A stretch of DNA of 64,000 bases from the NCBI RefSeq assembly GCF_017313265.1, contig NZ_JAFLQZ010000002.1:186001-250000 (forward strand), given 5' to 3'. The notes beneath the pieces were generated by a model. It ran no database searches. It worked only from the letters and a program-made list of their open reading frames with translations, and was not told the origin of the DNA. This document shows, one piece after another, positions 1-7,385 of the stretch. This DNA is from Hymenobacter telluris (GTDB lineage: Bacteria > Bacteroidota > Bacteroidia > Cytophagales > Hymenobacteraceae). Positions within the stretch are counted from its first letter, which is position 1, and each line of letters starts with the position of its first letter. The translations under genes and the position numbers were made by a program.

Positions 1-2
1 AG

Positions 3-1988
3 GGTCGGGTGTTCACCGAGTACCAATACCCCCAGTACCTTACCGATACCACCGTAGTAGCCCTCAAGTCCGGCCTCGGCGACATTGCGCAGTTTGTGGT
101 GCTATCCACAGCCACTGGCCGGGAGCGGAAGCTGTACGTGCCCGGCCCGTTGAATTTGCCGGAAATGCTGGCCGTGGGTGGTGGCAAGCTGCTGTGGCCC
201 GAGTACCGGTTTGACGCGCGCTGGCGGCAGCGGGTGTACAGCGAGCTAAAGGTGCTGGACCCGCGCACCGGCGAAGTGGCGCGCCTGGGCCAGCGCCACC
301 GCTACACGGCGGCCAGCTTGTCGCCGGATGGCAGCCGGGTGGTGGCCTTCGAAACCGATTCCAGCTACCACCACGCCCTGTCGGTGCTCGATGCCGGCAC
401 CGGCGCCGTGCTCACCACCTTGCCCAACCCCCCAAATACCTTCTACGCGCAGCCCCGCTGGATGCCTGACGGGCAACAGCTAGTGGCGGTGGCGCTGAAG
501 CCGGCCGGCAAAACCATCGAGCTGCTCAACCCCGCAACTGGGGCCGTGCGCGCCCTGCTGCCCGTTGCCAACGTCAACCTCTCCAACCCGCAGCCCTGGG
601 GCGAGTACGTACTTTACAACTCGCCGCAGTCGGGTATCGACAACGTGTACGCCGTGCACACCGGCACCGGCCAGACCTACCAGGTCACGTCGCGGCCGTT
701 GGGAGCATACCACGCAGCACCGTCGCCGGACGGGAGGCGGCTGGTGTTCCACGAGTACCGGGCTACCGGGGCGCGGGTAGTGGAAATGCCGCTCGAACCC
801 ACTACTTGGCGGCCCGTGCCACCGGCTACCAGCGCCGTTTCGGGGCCGTATGCCGAGGCGCTGGCCGCGCAGGAGCCTGGTGCCGCCTGCACAGTGCCGG
901 TGCTAGCCGCCGCTACTGCCCCCGATACCACGCGCCGCTACCCTACGCAGCCATATTCGGTGTTGCGCAACGCTTTCAATGTATTCAGTTGGGGGGTGGT
1001 GCAGAGCCCAGCCGGCAACAGCGTGAGTGTGGGTGTTAGGTCGCAGGATGTGCTGAGTACCACGCAAGCCATTGCCGGGGTCAGCTACGACCAGGCGGAG
1101 CGCACGGCGGCGGCGTTTGGCGGCTTCAGCTACCAGGGCCAGTATCCGGTGTTTGATGCCGACCTCACCTACGGCGGCCGCAACGCCGCCCGCTACATCG
1201 ACCGACTGCGGAACCAGGCCCTCGACAGCCTACGGCGCGACCAGTGGCGCTACGCCCGCCTCACGGCCGGTTTGCGGCTGCCGCTCACGCTCACCCGCTC
1301 GAAATATCTGGAAGCCCTGACGCTGAGCAGCTACTACCTGCACGAGCGGGTGTACGACTACGATTTGCCGGTGCGCTTCCGTTCCGAGCCCGGCCCCAAC
1401 CTGCCCGTACACGCCCTGCAAACCACGCTCAGCTACGTGCGGCAGCTGCGCCTGAGTGCCCGCGACGTGGCGCCGCGCTGGGGTGGCTCGTTGCTGCTTA
1501 CCTCGCGCCTCACCCCCTTCGGTACCAACCTGCAAGCCCGGCAGTGGGCGGGGCAGGGCAGCGCGTTTCTGCCGGGCATAGGCAAGCACCACGCCCTGCG
1601 GCTGCGGGCCGGCTACCAGTGGCAGCAGCAGCGCCAGTACCAGTTTGCGGCGGCCGTGTCGTTTCCGAGGGGCGAAGGCTACGTGAGCTTCGACAGGCTG
1701 CGGGCGGCTTCCGTGGATTACTACCTGCCGCTGGCCTATACCCACTGGAGCATTGGGCGCTGGCTGTACGTGCAGCGCCTGCGGGCCAACGGCTTCCTGG
1801 ATGTAGCGCAGGGCCGGAGCGTGGGCGTATCCGGCGCGCGCGACTACCGCAACGTGGGCCTCGATACGTCGGTGCTGTTCAATGTGCTGCGCCTGCGCAC
1901 CCCTCTGGAAGCCGGCGTGCGTGTGGTGCTCGATACCTACACCCAGCAGCTGGTAATCGAGCCGCTGGCGTTCAGTATCCGGCTGTAG
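3..1988 (+). CDS. Beta-propeller/outer-membrane barrel protein, 5' end outside window
   Basis: The reading frame is open to the left edge (a GTG lies at 9, but in-frame codons continue upstream), so this is the C-terminal ~660 residues of a longer protein. The first ~270 residues contain repeated TolB/WD40-like propeller blades of the type 'SPDGSRVV', 'WMPDGQQL' and 'SPDGRRLVF'. The last ~350 residues are rich in alternating Tyr/Arg/Leu strands and end in a hydrophobic strand (...FSIRL), as expected of an outer-membrane beta-barrel. It probably sits in the outer membrane with a periplasmic or surface propeller. I cannot name a substrate. An N-terminal peptidase-like domain upstream is possible but not visible here. 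Confidence 0.7.
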   Translation, partial: GRVFTEYQYPQYLTDTTVVALKSGLGDIAQFVVLSTATGRERKLYVPGPLNLPEMLAVGGGKLLWPEYRFDARWRQRVYSELKVLDPRTGEVARLGQRHRYTAASLSPDGSRVVAFETDSSYHHALSVLDAGTGAVLTTLPNPPNTFYAQPRWMPDGQQLVAVALKPAGKTIELLNPATGAVRALLPVANVNLSNPQPWGEYVLYNSPQSGIDNVYAVHTGTGQTYQVTSRPLGAYHAAPSPDGRRLVFHEYRATGARVVEMPLEPTTWRPVPPATSAVSGPYAEALAAQEPGAACTVPVLAAATAPDTTRRYPTQPYSVLRNAFNVFSWGVVQSPAGNSVSVGVRSQDVLSTTQAIAGVSYDQAERTAAAFGGFSYQGQYPVFDADLTYGGRNAARYIDRLRNQALDSLRRDQWRYARLTAGLRLPLTLTRSKYLEALTLSSYYLHERVYDYDLPVRFRSEPGPNLPVHALQTTLSYVRQLRLSARDVAPRWGGSLLLTSRLTPFGTNLQARQWAGQGSAFLPGIGKHHALRLRAGYQWQQQRQYQFAAAVSFPRGEGYVSFDRLRAASVDYYLPLAYTHWSIGRWLYVQRLRANGFLDVAQGRSVGVSGARDYRNVGLDTSVLFNVLRLRTPLEAGVRVVLDTYTQQLVIEPLAFSIRL

Positions 1989-2154
1989 CGCGTGCTGAAG
2001 TACGCCCACGCAGAAGCAGCACCTCTGGATTTTCAAAGCAGATAAGGAATCTGTCGATGTAAAATCCGTGGTTGTCGATTGGGCTGGAAAGAAGCTGGAA
2101 GAGGGGGCGAAATTCAGGTATTGAATTAGCAACCCCACTAGCCCACCTGTTCCC

Positions 2155-2859
2155 ATGGAAAGAAAGCACTTCCTCAAAAGCCTGTTGGTAGGCGCCATGT
2201 CGGCCCCGGCCTTGCTGGCCGCCTGCGGCAAAGACGACGAAACCGTAGCCCCCAGCACCGACTCTACCAGCTCCGGCAGCTGCACCGTAGCCCCCACCGA
2301 AACGGAAGGGCCCTTCCCCACCAAAGTGCCGGCCAGCTACGTGCGCAGCAACATCGTGGATGGCAAAACCGGCCACCCGATGACGGTGAAAATCACCATC
2401 AAAAACGCCAATAACAGCTGCGCCGTGCTGTCGGGGGCACTGGTAGATATCTGGCATTGTGATGCCGAAGGCAACTACTCCGAGTACGGCGGCACCGGCA
2501 TGCAGGCCACCAACTACCAGAGCGTACACTTTCTGCGCGGCCGCCAAATCACCGATGCCAACGGCCTCGTGACGTTTACCAGCATTTTCCCCGGTTGGTA
2601 TTCGGGCCGCGCCACCCACATTCATGTGCACATCTACTCGGCCAGCGGCACCTCGCTCAAAGTCACCCAGATAGCCTTCCCCGAAGGCACCGGCTCGGCG
2701 GTGGCCGCCGTGAATGGCTACGCCAAAGGCATGAACGGCTACACCTACAACGCCTCCGACAACGTGTTCAGCGACGGAGTAACGCAGGAACTGGCTACCG
2801 TCACGGGCAGCACCTCGGCCGGGTTCGAGCTGGCCATTACGCTGAACGTGGCGGTTTAG
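2155..2859 (+). CDS. Lipoprotein intradiol ring-cleavage dioxygenase-like protein
   Basis: The 234-residue protein has a lipobox-type signal (…LLAAC, Cys24), so it is probably an exported lipoprotein. The fold is that of intradiol dioxygenases (protocatechuate/catechol type): 'TEGPFP' near 50-55, 'VDIWHCDAEGNYSEYG' around 97-112, 'FPGWYSGR' and 'THIHVH'. The four family Fe(III) ligands are all present as Tyr108, Tyr149, His155 and His157, so it should be an active non-haem iron enzyme opening catechol-type rings. A secreted, lipid-anchored location differs from the cytosolic aromatic-catabolism enzymes, and no other aromatic pathway genes are nearby. The substrate is unknown; plant or humic phenolics are an inference. 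A 27-bp-arm hairpin follows the stop. Confidence 0.85.
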   Translation: MERKHFLKSLLVGAMSAPALLAACGKDDETVAPSTDSTSSGSCTVAPTETEGPFPTKVPASYVRSNIVDGKTGHPMTVKITIKNANNSCAVLSGALVDIWHCDAEGNYSEYGGTGMQATNYQSVHFLRGRQITDANGLVTFTSIFPGWYSGRATHIHVHIYSASGTSLKVTQIAFPEGTGSAVAAVNGYAKGMNGYTYNASDNVFSDGVTQELATVTGSTSAGFELAITLNVAV

Positions 2860-2867
2860 AGTATTGA

Positions 2868-2926
2868 GTAGCAAGCCGCGACTAGTACGCTGCTACATCA
2901 GCAGCGTACTAGTCGCGGCTTGCTAC
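2868..2926. terminator. Long perfect inverted repeat after the dioxygenase gene
   Basis: Two perfectly complementary 27-nt arms (2868-2894 and 2900-2926) flank a 5-nt loop. There is no strong U-tract, so it may be a terminator, an mRNA 3'-end protector or a cruciform-forming repeat. It lies between the dioxygenase stop and the next co-directional gene. Confidence 0.6.
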
Positions 2927-2969
2927 CCGCGTCTTAGTACTTATTACTGAACACCTACTGCTTACTATC

Positions 2970-3677
2970 ATGATCAAGCAAACACCCGGCAAGATATTTC
3001 TGGCCGACCAGCGGGGCCTGACGGAAACCAGCCGGTTTCGGCGGTACAGCACGTTCAATTTCGGTGGCTATGCGCACGAGCACAAGGCGCCTTTCGGAAG
3101 GCTGCACGCAGTGAATGAAGAAACCTTGGGCGGCGGCCAACACTTGGAATTTAGAGCCGACCGAGACACGCACGTCTTGTTGATTCCGGTAACGGGTGAG
3201 TTGCTGGTAAGCTTACCCACTCAGGAAAACGCAGTAGTGGAAGTGGAGACTATGCACTTGCTAACTGTACCGGCCGGCAGCACTATTAGGTTGCGCAACC
3301 CGTACGCCAGCGAGTTGGTGACCTTTCTGCACCTCTGGGTACAGACCAATGCACCAGTGACAACCATCAGCAGCCAGCAATACGTGTTTGGGCTATCTAG
3401 CTCCGGCGGACAGCTTGCGGAAGCGGCTGCTCCTCAACAGGCGTCAATGCCCGTGCCTTTCTCGGTGTATTTAGGCCGGTTTGCGGGCCGCCAGGAAGTG
3501 GTGTATCAACTGCCACGGAAGTCGTCGTTCTTCGCTTACGTGCTGGCCGGGGCCTTTGAAGCAGAAGGCCGGTTGCTGCACGAGAAAGACAGCCTAGCTT
3601 TGTGGGAAACCGATGAAATAGAACTGGAAGCCCTAAGCAATAATGCCTTGCTGCTGGTGCTAGAACTGAAATCGTAA
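2970..3677 (+). CDS. Pirin-like bicupin protein
   Basis: This 235-residue protein resembles the pirin/YhhW family. Its N-terminus has the pattern 'ADQRG…RRYSTFNFGGY' followed by 'FGRLHAVNEETLGGGQ', matching the start of the pirin cupin. A second cupin-like half follows. In typical pirins the metal site begins with HPHRD; here the equivalent stretch reads 'EFRADRDTHV', so the His pair is gone and metal binding is doubtful. Some pirins are quercetinases or redox sensors, but this degenerate copy cannot be given an activity. It ends 10 nt before a large palindromic repeat and faces the LytTR operon convergently. Confidence 0.65.
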   Translation: MIKQTPGKIFLADQRGLTETSRFRRYSTFNFGGYAHEHKAPFGRLHAVNEETLGGGQHLEFRADRDTHVLLIPVTGELLVSLPTQENAVVEVETMHLLTVPAGSTIRLRNPYASELVTFLHLWVQTNAPVTTISSQQYVFGLSSSGGQLAEAAAPQQASMPVPFSVYLGRFAGRQEVVYQLPRKSSFFAYVLAGAFEAEGRLLHEKDSLALWETDEIELEALSNNALLLVLELKS

Positions 3678-3687
3678 GTAAAAAAAG

Positions 3688-3797
3688 AACGGTGTAGAGA
3701 CGCGACACTTCGCGTCTCGGCGTCCGCGCTGTTTGATTGGTCCAACTAAACAGGCTTAGCAACGCCGAGACGCGAAGTGTCGCGTCTCTACACCGTT
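3688..3797. repeat. 110-bp BIME-like element: two inverted hairpin repeats between convergent genes
   Basis: Arms 3688-3723 and 3762-3797 are exact 36-nt inverted copies. Each arm is itself a hairpin (GAGACGCGA-cact-TCGCGTCTC). The 38-nt centre contains further nested pairs (CTGTTT/AAACAG and TTGG-T-CCAA). Two oppositely oriented copies of a small palindrome are the architecture of REP/BIME repeats. It may also terminate transcription of both flanking convergent genes. Confidence 0.75.
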
Positions 3798-3816
3798 TTG
3801 GTGGTTACGTGAATTC

Positions 3817-4575
3817 TTATTTCCAGCGGCTTACAAACTGGTCGAAGGCTTCGCGGTAACTGTCGCTGACGGGGATGGTTTCGGTGCCGATGTGCACCGT
3901 GCCTCGCCCGATGGCCGCAATGTGGCCCAGCCCCACAATGTAGGAGCGATGAATGCGCATGAACTGCCGCGCCGGTAGCTTCTCTTCCAGCGCCTTCAGG
4001 CTGGTGAGCGAGAGTAGCGGCTTGGTTTCGCTACGGCGGTACACTTTCACGTAGTCTTTAAGCCCTTCCACGTACAGAATATCGTTGAAAGGCACCCGCA
4101 CGAGTTGGTACTCCACTTTCAGATACAAGTAATCCTCGGTGGGCTCACTGGGAGTGGGCGCAGCGGGCAAAACAGTCGGCGTGGGTTGTTGGGTTAGCTC
4201 GGCGTAGGATTTAGCTTTGTTAGCCACGCGCAAAAAATCGTCGTAGGAAAACGGCTTCAGCAGATAATCGAGGGCATCTACCTTGTAGCCGTCCAGCGCG
4301 TACTGGTTGAAGGCAGTGGTGAACACCACCCGCGGACCGCCACCGCCGGGGCCCCGGTCCAACAGCTTAGCTAGTTCCAGCCCGTTGAGGTCGGGCATTT
4401 GAATGTCCAGAAAAATCAAATCAATAGGGCCGGTTTGCTGCTGCAACCCGCGTAGTGCTGCTACGGCGCTGCCGTAGCTGGCCACCAGCCGCAGAAACGG
4501 AGTCTGCTCGATGAAGCGCCCCACCAGTTTCAGGGCCAGCGGTTCATCATCGACGGCAATACAGTTGAGCGTCAT
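3817..4575 (-). CDS. LytTR-family response regulator
   Basis: The 252-residue protein has a receiver domain (residues 1-~120) with acidic residues Asp9/Asp10, phospho-acceptor Asp57 in 'LIFLDIQMPDLNG' and Lys107 in 'LLKPFS'. An Ala/Pro/Thr linker follows, then a LytTR DNA-binding domain (~150-252) with 'DILYVEGLKDYVKVYR' and 'MRIHRSYIV'. It is a transcription factor of the AlgR/AgrA/LytR class. Its start overlaps the stop of the upstream sensor kinase by 4 nt (ATGA), so the two are translationally coupled and almost certainly form one cognate pair. Target genes cannot be read from the sequence. Confidence 0.93.
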   Translation of the reverse strand: MTLNCIAVDDEPLALKLVGRFIEQTPFLRLVASYGSAVAALRGLQQQTGPIDLIFLDIQMPDLNGLELAKLLDRGPGGGGPRVVFTTAFNQYALDGYKVDALDYLLKPFSYDDFLRVANKAKSYAELTQQPTPTVLPAAPTPSEPTEDYLYLKVEYQLVRVPFNDILYVEGLKDYVKVYRRSETKPLLSLTSLKALEEKLPARQFMRIHRSYIVGLGHIAAIGRGTVHIGTETIPVSDSYREAFDQFVSRWK

Positions 4576-5696
4576 GCTTGCAGAGTTAGGGTGAGGTGCA
4601 CGTAGTATTCGTGCGCCGGGTCGTTTTTGGTTACAGTGAGCGTGTGGCGTTCAGGATACAACAATGCCAGCCGCCGCCGGGTATTGGTTAGTCCGATACC
4701 GTGGTTTTCATCCAAGGCCACTGGCCGTTCGGCAAAAACGGAATTGCGCACCTCCACGTCCAGGGTGTGGAGGGTGGGCTGCCGCACTGTGATGTGAATG
4801 TGGCTGGGCGCCAGCGCACTAACTCCGTGCTTGAAGGCGTTTTCCACAAAGGTCAGCAACAGCATTGGCGCAATGGGCGCGTCGTGGAGGTTGGCGGGCG
4901 TGTCGTATCGCACCTGCACGTTGTCGGTGAGGCGCAGCTGCATCAGGTCGATGTAGTCGCGGATGAACAGCAACTCCTGGCTAAGCGGGGCGGTACCGGC
5001 CTGGGTGTCGTAAAGCACGTAGCGCATCATGCGCGAGAGGCGCAGAATGGCTTCCCGGGCTTCGTCGCCGTCGAGCAGCGTGAGGGAATAGATGTTGTTG
5101 AGCGTGTTGAAGAAGAAGTGCGGGTTGATTTGGGCCTTCAGCCACGCCAGCTCCGTCGTCAGCTTTTCCTGCTCTAGCGCTTGCCTGATTTGCGCATCGC
5201 GCTGGCCGCGCTGTACGGCTGCCACACTGGTACTCAAGCCTAGCACCAATAGGGTCGAGAACATCACCGCCGGATTCACCCACTCATTGTGCTGCTGGCG
5301 CATCCGGCGGGCCGGCTGCCTGCCGGAAGGTGGGCGCTGGTTGAAGGGCGCCCCCGAACGTTGGAACTGCGGCCGAAAAAACGGCGGTCCTACGCCGTAG
5401 TGCTTCTCCAAAGCCCGTTGTGCCTGCCGATGCGGTATTGCCACGGCCAGCACTAGCCCTAACAGAAATAGCGCGTAGCTCACCCAGCGCCGCTTATACA
5501 ACAGGCGCGGCACAGCCCATTCCGCATTCAAATAAAACACTCCCAACGACGCCACAAACAAACTGCCTTGCAGCAAGTAGAACGGCACCTCGGGCAGCTG
5601 GCTGCCGGGCTGCACCGCCACCAGAAAACCTACCAATAGCCAGATAACGGCGTGCAGCAGGAAAGGCTGAGCTTGGCGGGACGTGAGAAGGGGCAT
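4572..5696 (-). CDS. LytS/YehU-type membrane sensor histidine kinase
   Basis: I chose the ATG at 5696 (MPLLTSRQAQ…, 374 residues) because the longer frame adds 24 atypical residues and would put the start upstream of a good TAnnTTTG element. Several hydrophobic segments occupy the N-terminal ~180 residues, with a Pro/Arg/Gln-rich loop, then a short coiled stretch. The His_kinase domain has 'QINPHFFFNTLNNIYSL' with the phospho-accepting His near residue 190. The ATP-binding part has 'LLLTFVENAFKHG' and 'GIGLTNTRRRLALLY'. It signals to the overlapping LytTR regulator. The ligand is unknown. Confidence 0.92.
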   Translation of the reverse strand: MPLLTSRQAQPFLLHAVIWLLVGFLVAVQPGSQLPEVPFYLLQGSLFVASLGVFYLNAEWAVPRLLYKRRWVSYALFLLGLVLAVAIPHRQAQRALEKHYGVGPPFFRPQFQRSGAPFNQRPPSGRQPARRMRQQHNEWVNPAVMFSTLLVLGLSTSVAAVQRGQRDAQIRQALEQEKLTTELAWLKAQINPHFFFNTLNNIYSLTLLDGDEAREAILRLSRMMRYVLYDTQAGTAPLSQELLFIRDYIDLMQLRLTDNVQVRYDTPANLHDAPIAPMLLLTFVENAFKHGVSALAPSHIHITVRQPTLHTLDVEVRNSVFAERPVALDENHGIGLTNTRRRLALLYPERHTLTVTKNDPAHEYYVHLTLTLQA

Positions 5697-5722
5697 AGTG
5701 CACAGAAACGAATGATTGGTTT

Positions 5723-5730
5723 CAAAGGTA
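5723..5730 (-). promoter_or_regulatory. TAnnTTTG promoter element for the LytS/LytTR operon
   Basis: On the minus strand this reads TACCTTTG, an exact match to the Bacteroidota sigma-A -7 element TAnnTTTG. It lies about 26 nt before the chosen kinase start. No convincing -33 TTG was found at the usual spacing. Confidence 0.5.
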
Positions 5731-5860
5731 GCCGTAGGTACCGCAGGCAGCACAGCACAATCGGCCAAACAGGCAGAAGACTATACCACTGCCGTTACTA
5801 CACCGGCTAGCCGCCCTGATTTTCAGGGGTGGCAGCGCCTGCCCGTTACCGATTTGGTGG

Positions 5861-6346
5861 CTATGATTTCCGGAAAGGATGCCGACCCAGCGCCAGCCGT
5901 TCGGCTAGCTCCACTGCCCGGCGCGCTCGGGTTTCCGGCAGCTTGGCCGAGGCAACGAGCTGCGCCATAGCACGCCGGTGGCTGGCCGAATAGTGATGAA
6001 ACCCGGTTTCGGCTTCGGGCCAGGCGGCCAGGGCTTCGGCCAGCTCTTCGGGTAAGTCCACCACGTCTGGCTGCGGGTCGGGCATGAGGCTAACCGTTAC
6101 GTGCTGCCCCAGCTGCACGTCGGCCGCGCGGCACAGGTCTTTATTCAGCATCAGATAGCGCCCGCCACCGGGTAGCGGCAGCAGCCCCAGCCGCACCGGA
6201 AAGCTGTTTACGGTGCCTACCATGCGCTTGGCAGCCTTGCCTCCCAGGGCCTCTACCACTAGCGGCGGCACCACCACAATTTGGGTTGGCATAAAGCTAG
6301 GACCACCCGGTTCCAGCAGCGCCTGAAAGGTTTGATAATCAGCCAT
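5861..6346 (-). CDS. YdeI/OmpD-associated (OmdA) family protein with DUF1905 domain
   Basis: From the ATG at 6346 (MADYQTFQALLEP…) the protein is 161 residues. The first ~95 residues match a DUF1905-like barrel ('VVVPPLVVEALGG', 'GTVNSFPVRLGLLPLPGGGRYLMLNKDLCRAADVQLG' region). The C-terminus carries the OmdA pattern 'LPEELAEAL…FHHYSASHRRAMAQLV…PETRARRAVELAERLALG'. The family is linked to bacteriocin or polymyxin tolerance in some bacteria, but the biochemical role is unsettled. It stands alone, upstream of the LytS operon on the same strand. Confidence 0.8.
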   Translation of the reverse strand: MADYQTFQALLEPGGPSFMPTQIVVVPPLVVEALGGKAAKRMVGTVNSFPVRLGLLPLPGGGRYLMLNKDLCRAADVQLGQHVTVSLMPDPQPDVVDLPEELAEALAAWPEAETGFHHYSASHRRAMAQLVASAKLPETRARRAVELAERLALGRHPFRKS

Positions 6347-6514
6347 ACTTGAAAGTAAGCTAGGGTCATGAGTGAAGCGCAACTGAAATTAGCGGCCCCG
6401 AAGCGAAGCCAGGCAGCTTCAGCATTTTCAGTAAAACGGCTACTCCCGCAAACAACTCTTATATTTCGCTAAATAAGCTACATATTTCGGCCTTTTCTCA
6501 CATTCTGCTATTCT

Positions 6515-7249
6515 ATGTCCAATCCGGGCGCACTCACATGCTTGGTCATCGACGATGACACGATGAACCGGCTCACGCTGGAGCACTACATCGGCCTAAC
6601 AGAATCGTTGCAGCTAGTGGCTTCGCTGAGCGACGGCGCCCAGGGGCTAAACTTCTTCCGGGCGGGCAATAAAGTAGACTTACTGTTTCTGGATGTCGAG
6701 ATGCCCAACCTCAGCGGGCTGGAGCTGCTGCGCGTCCTCACCGACCCGCCCGAGGTAATCCTGGCTACGTCGTATGAGCATTTTGCCGTCGATGCTTTTG
6801 CCTTGCGCGTAACCGACTATCTGGTAAAGCCTTTCGATTACGCCCGGTTCAGCCAGGCAGTGCAGCGCGTGTTGGAGCGCCGCCCAACATCCACCATTCA
6901 GCCCGCACCGCCCAGCGCCCCGGCTCCCCCGCCTTCCTCCGACCTGTTCGTGAAGGTGAACAACCGCATGGTGCGCCTCAACTTCGACGAGGTGCTGTAC
7001 ATTGAGGCCCTGTCGGACTACGTGACCATCGTCACGCCGAAGCAGAAGCACATCGTCTATACCACGCTTAAGTCGTTTGCGGCCCGCTTGTCCTTCGACC
7101 ATTTCGTGCGCGTGCACCGCTCCTACATCCTGAATATGAAGCAGGTGGAGTCTATAGAAGACAACACCGCCCGCTTGCCTGGCGGCCACCAGATACCCAT
7201 TGGCGTATCGTATCAGGAAGCTTTTTTCCGCAACCTGAACCGTTTTTAG
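6515..7249 (+). CDS. Second LytTR-family response regulator
   Basis: The 244-residue protein has a receiver domain with Asp13-Asp15, phospho-acceptor Asp60 ('DLLFLDVEMPNLSG') and Lys105 ('LVKPFD'). A Pro/Ala linker follows, then a LytTR domain from ~144 ('FDEVLYIEALSDYVTIV', 'FVRVHRSYILNMKQV'). It lacks an adjacent LytS-type kinase; the nearest kinase is the hybrid HK facing it convergently. The hybrid kinase ends in an Hpt domain, so phosphotransfer to this regulator is plausible but inferred. A convergent bidirectional terminator separates the two genes. Confidence 0.92.
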   Translation: MSNPGALTCLVIDDDTMNRLTLEHYIGLTESLQLVASLSDGAQGLNFFRAGNKVDLLFLDVEMPNLSGLELLRVLTDPPEVILATSYEHFAVDAFALRVTDYLVKPFDYARFSQAVQRVLERRPTSTIQPAPPSAPAPPPSSDLFVKVNNRMVRLNFDEVLYIEALSDYVTIVTPKQKHIVYTTLKSFAARLSFDHFVRVHRSYILNMKQVESIEDNTARLPGGHQIPIGVSYQEAFFRNLNRF

Positions 7250-7302
7250 GCTTTACAACAAAGCGTATTGCCGAAAAGCTACTTACTGAAAGGCCGTACA
7301 AA

Positions 7303-7343
7303 ATGTAGCGCGGAAGCCACAGGAAATCTGTTCCGCGCTACAT
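7303..7343. terminator. Bidirectional terminator between LytTR regulator and hybrid kinase
   Basis: Perfect 13-nt arms (ATGTAGCGCGGAA at 7303-7315 and its complement at 7331-7343) surround a 15-nt loop between two convergent genes. Confidence 0.7.
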
Positions 7344-7385
7344 CTCATAATAGCAAAACCTGTCAGGTTCAGGCTCCAGGATGAT

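Noticed and set aside
1230..2324. 364-codon minus-strand frame
   Set aside because: Antisense to the barrel protein and to the start of the dioxygenase gene; no domain features.
2868..2926. CRISPR-like repeat
   Set aside because: Only one inverted pair with a 5-nt loop; no direct repeats or spacers. No CRISPR array was found in the window.
3688..3797. Insertion sequence
   Set aside because: Only 110 bp with no transposase frame and no visible target-site duplication; better explained as a REP/BIME or MITE-like repeat.
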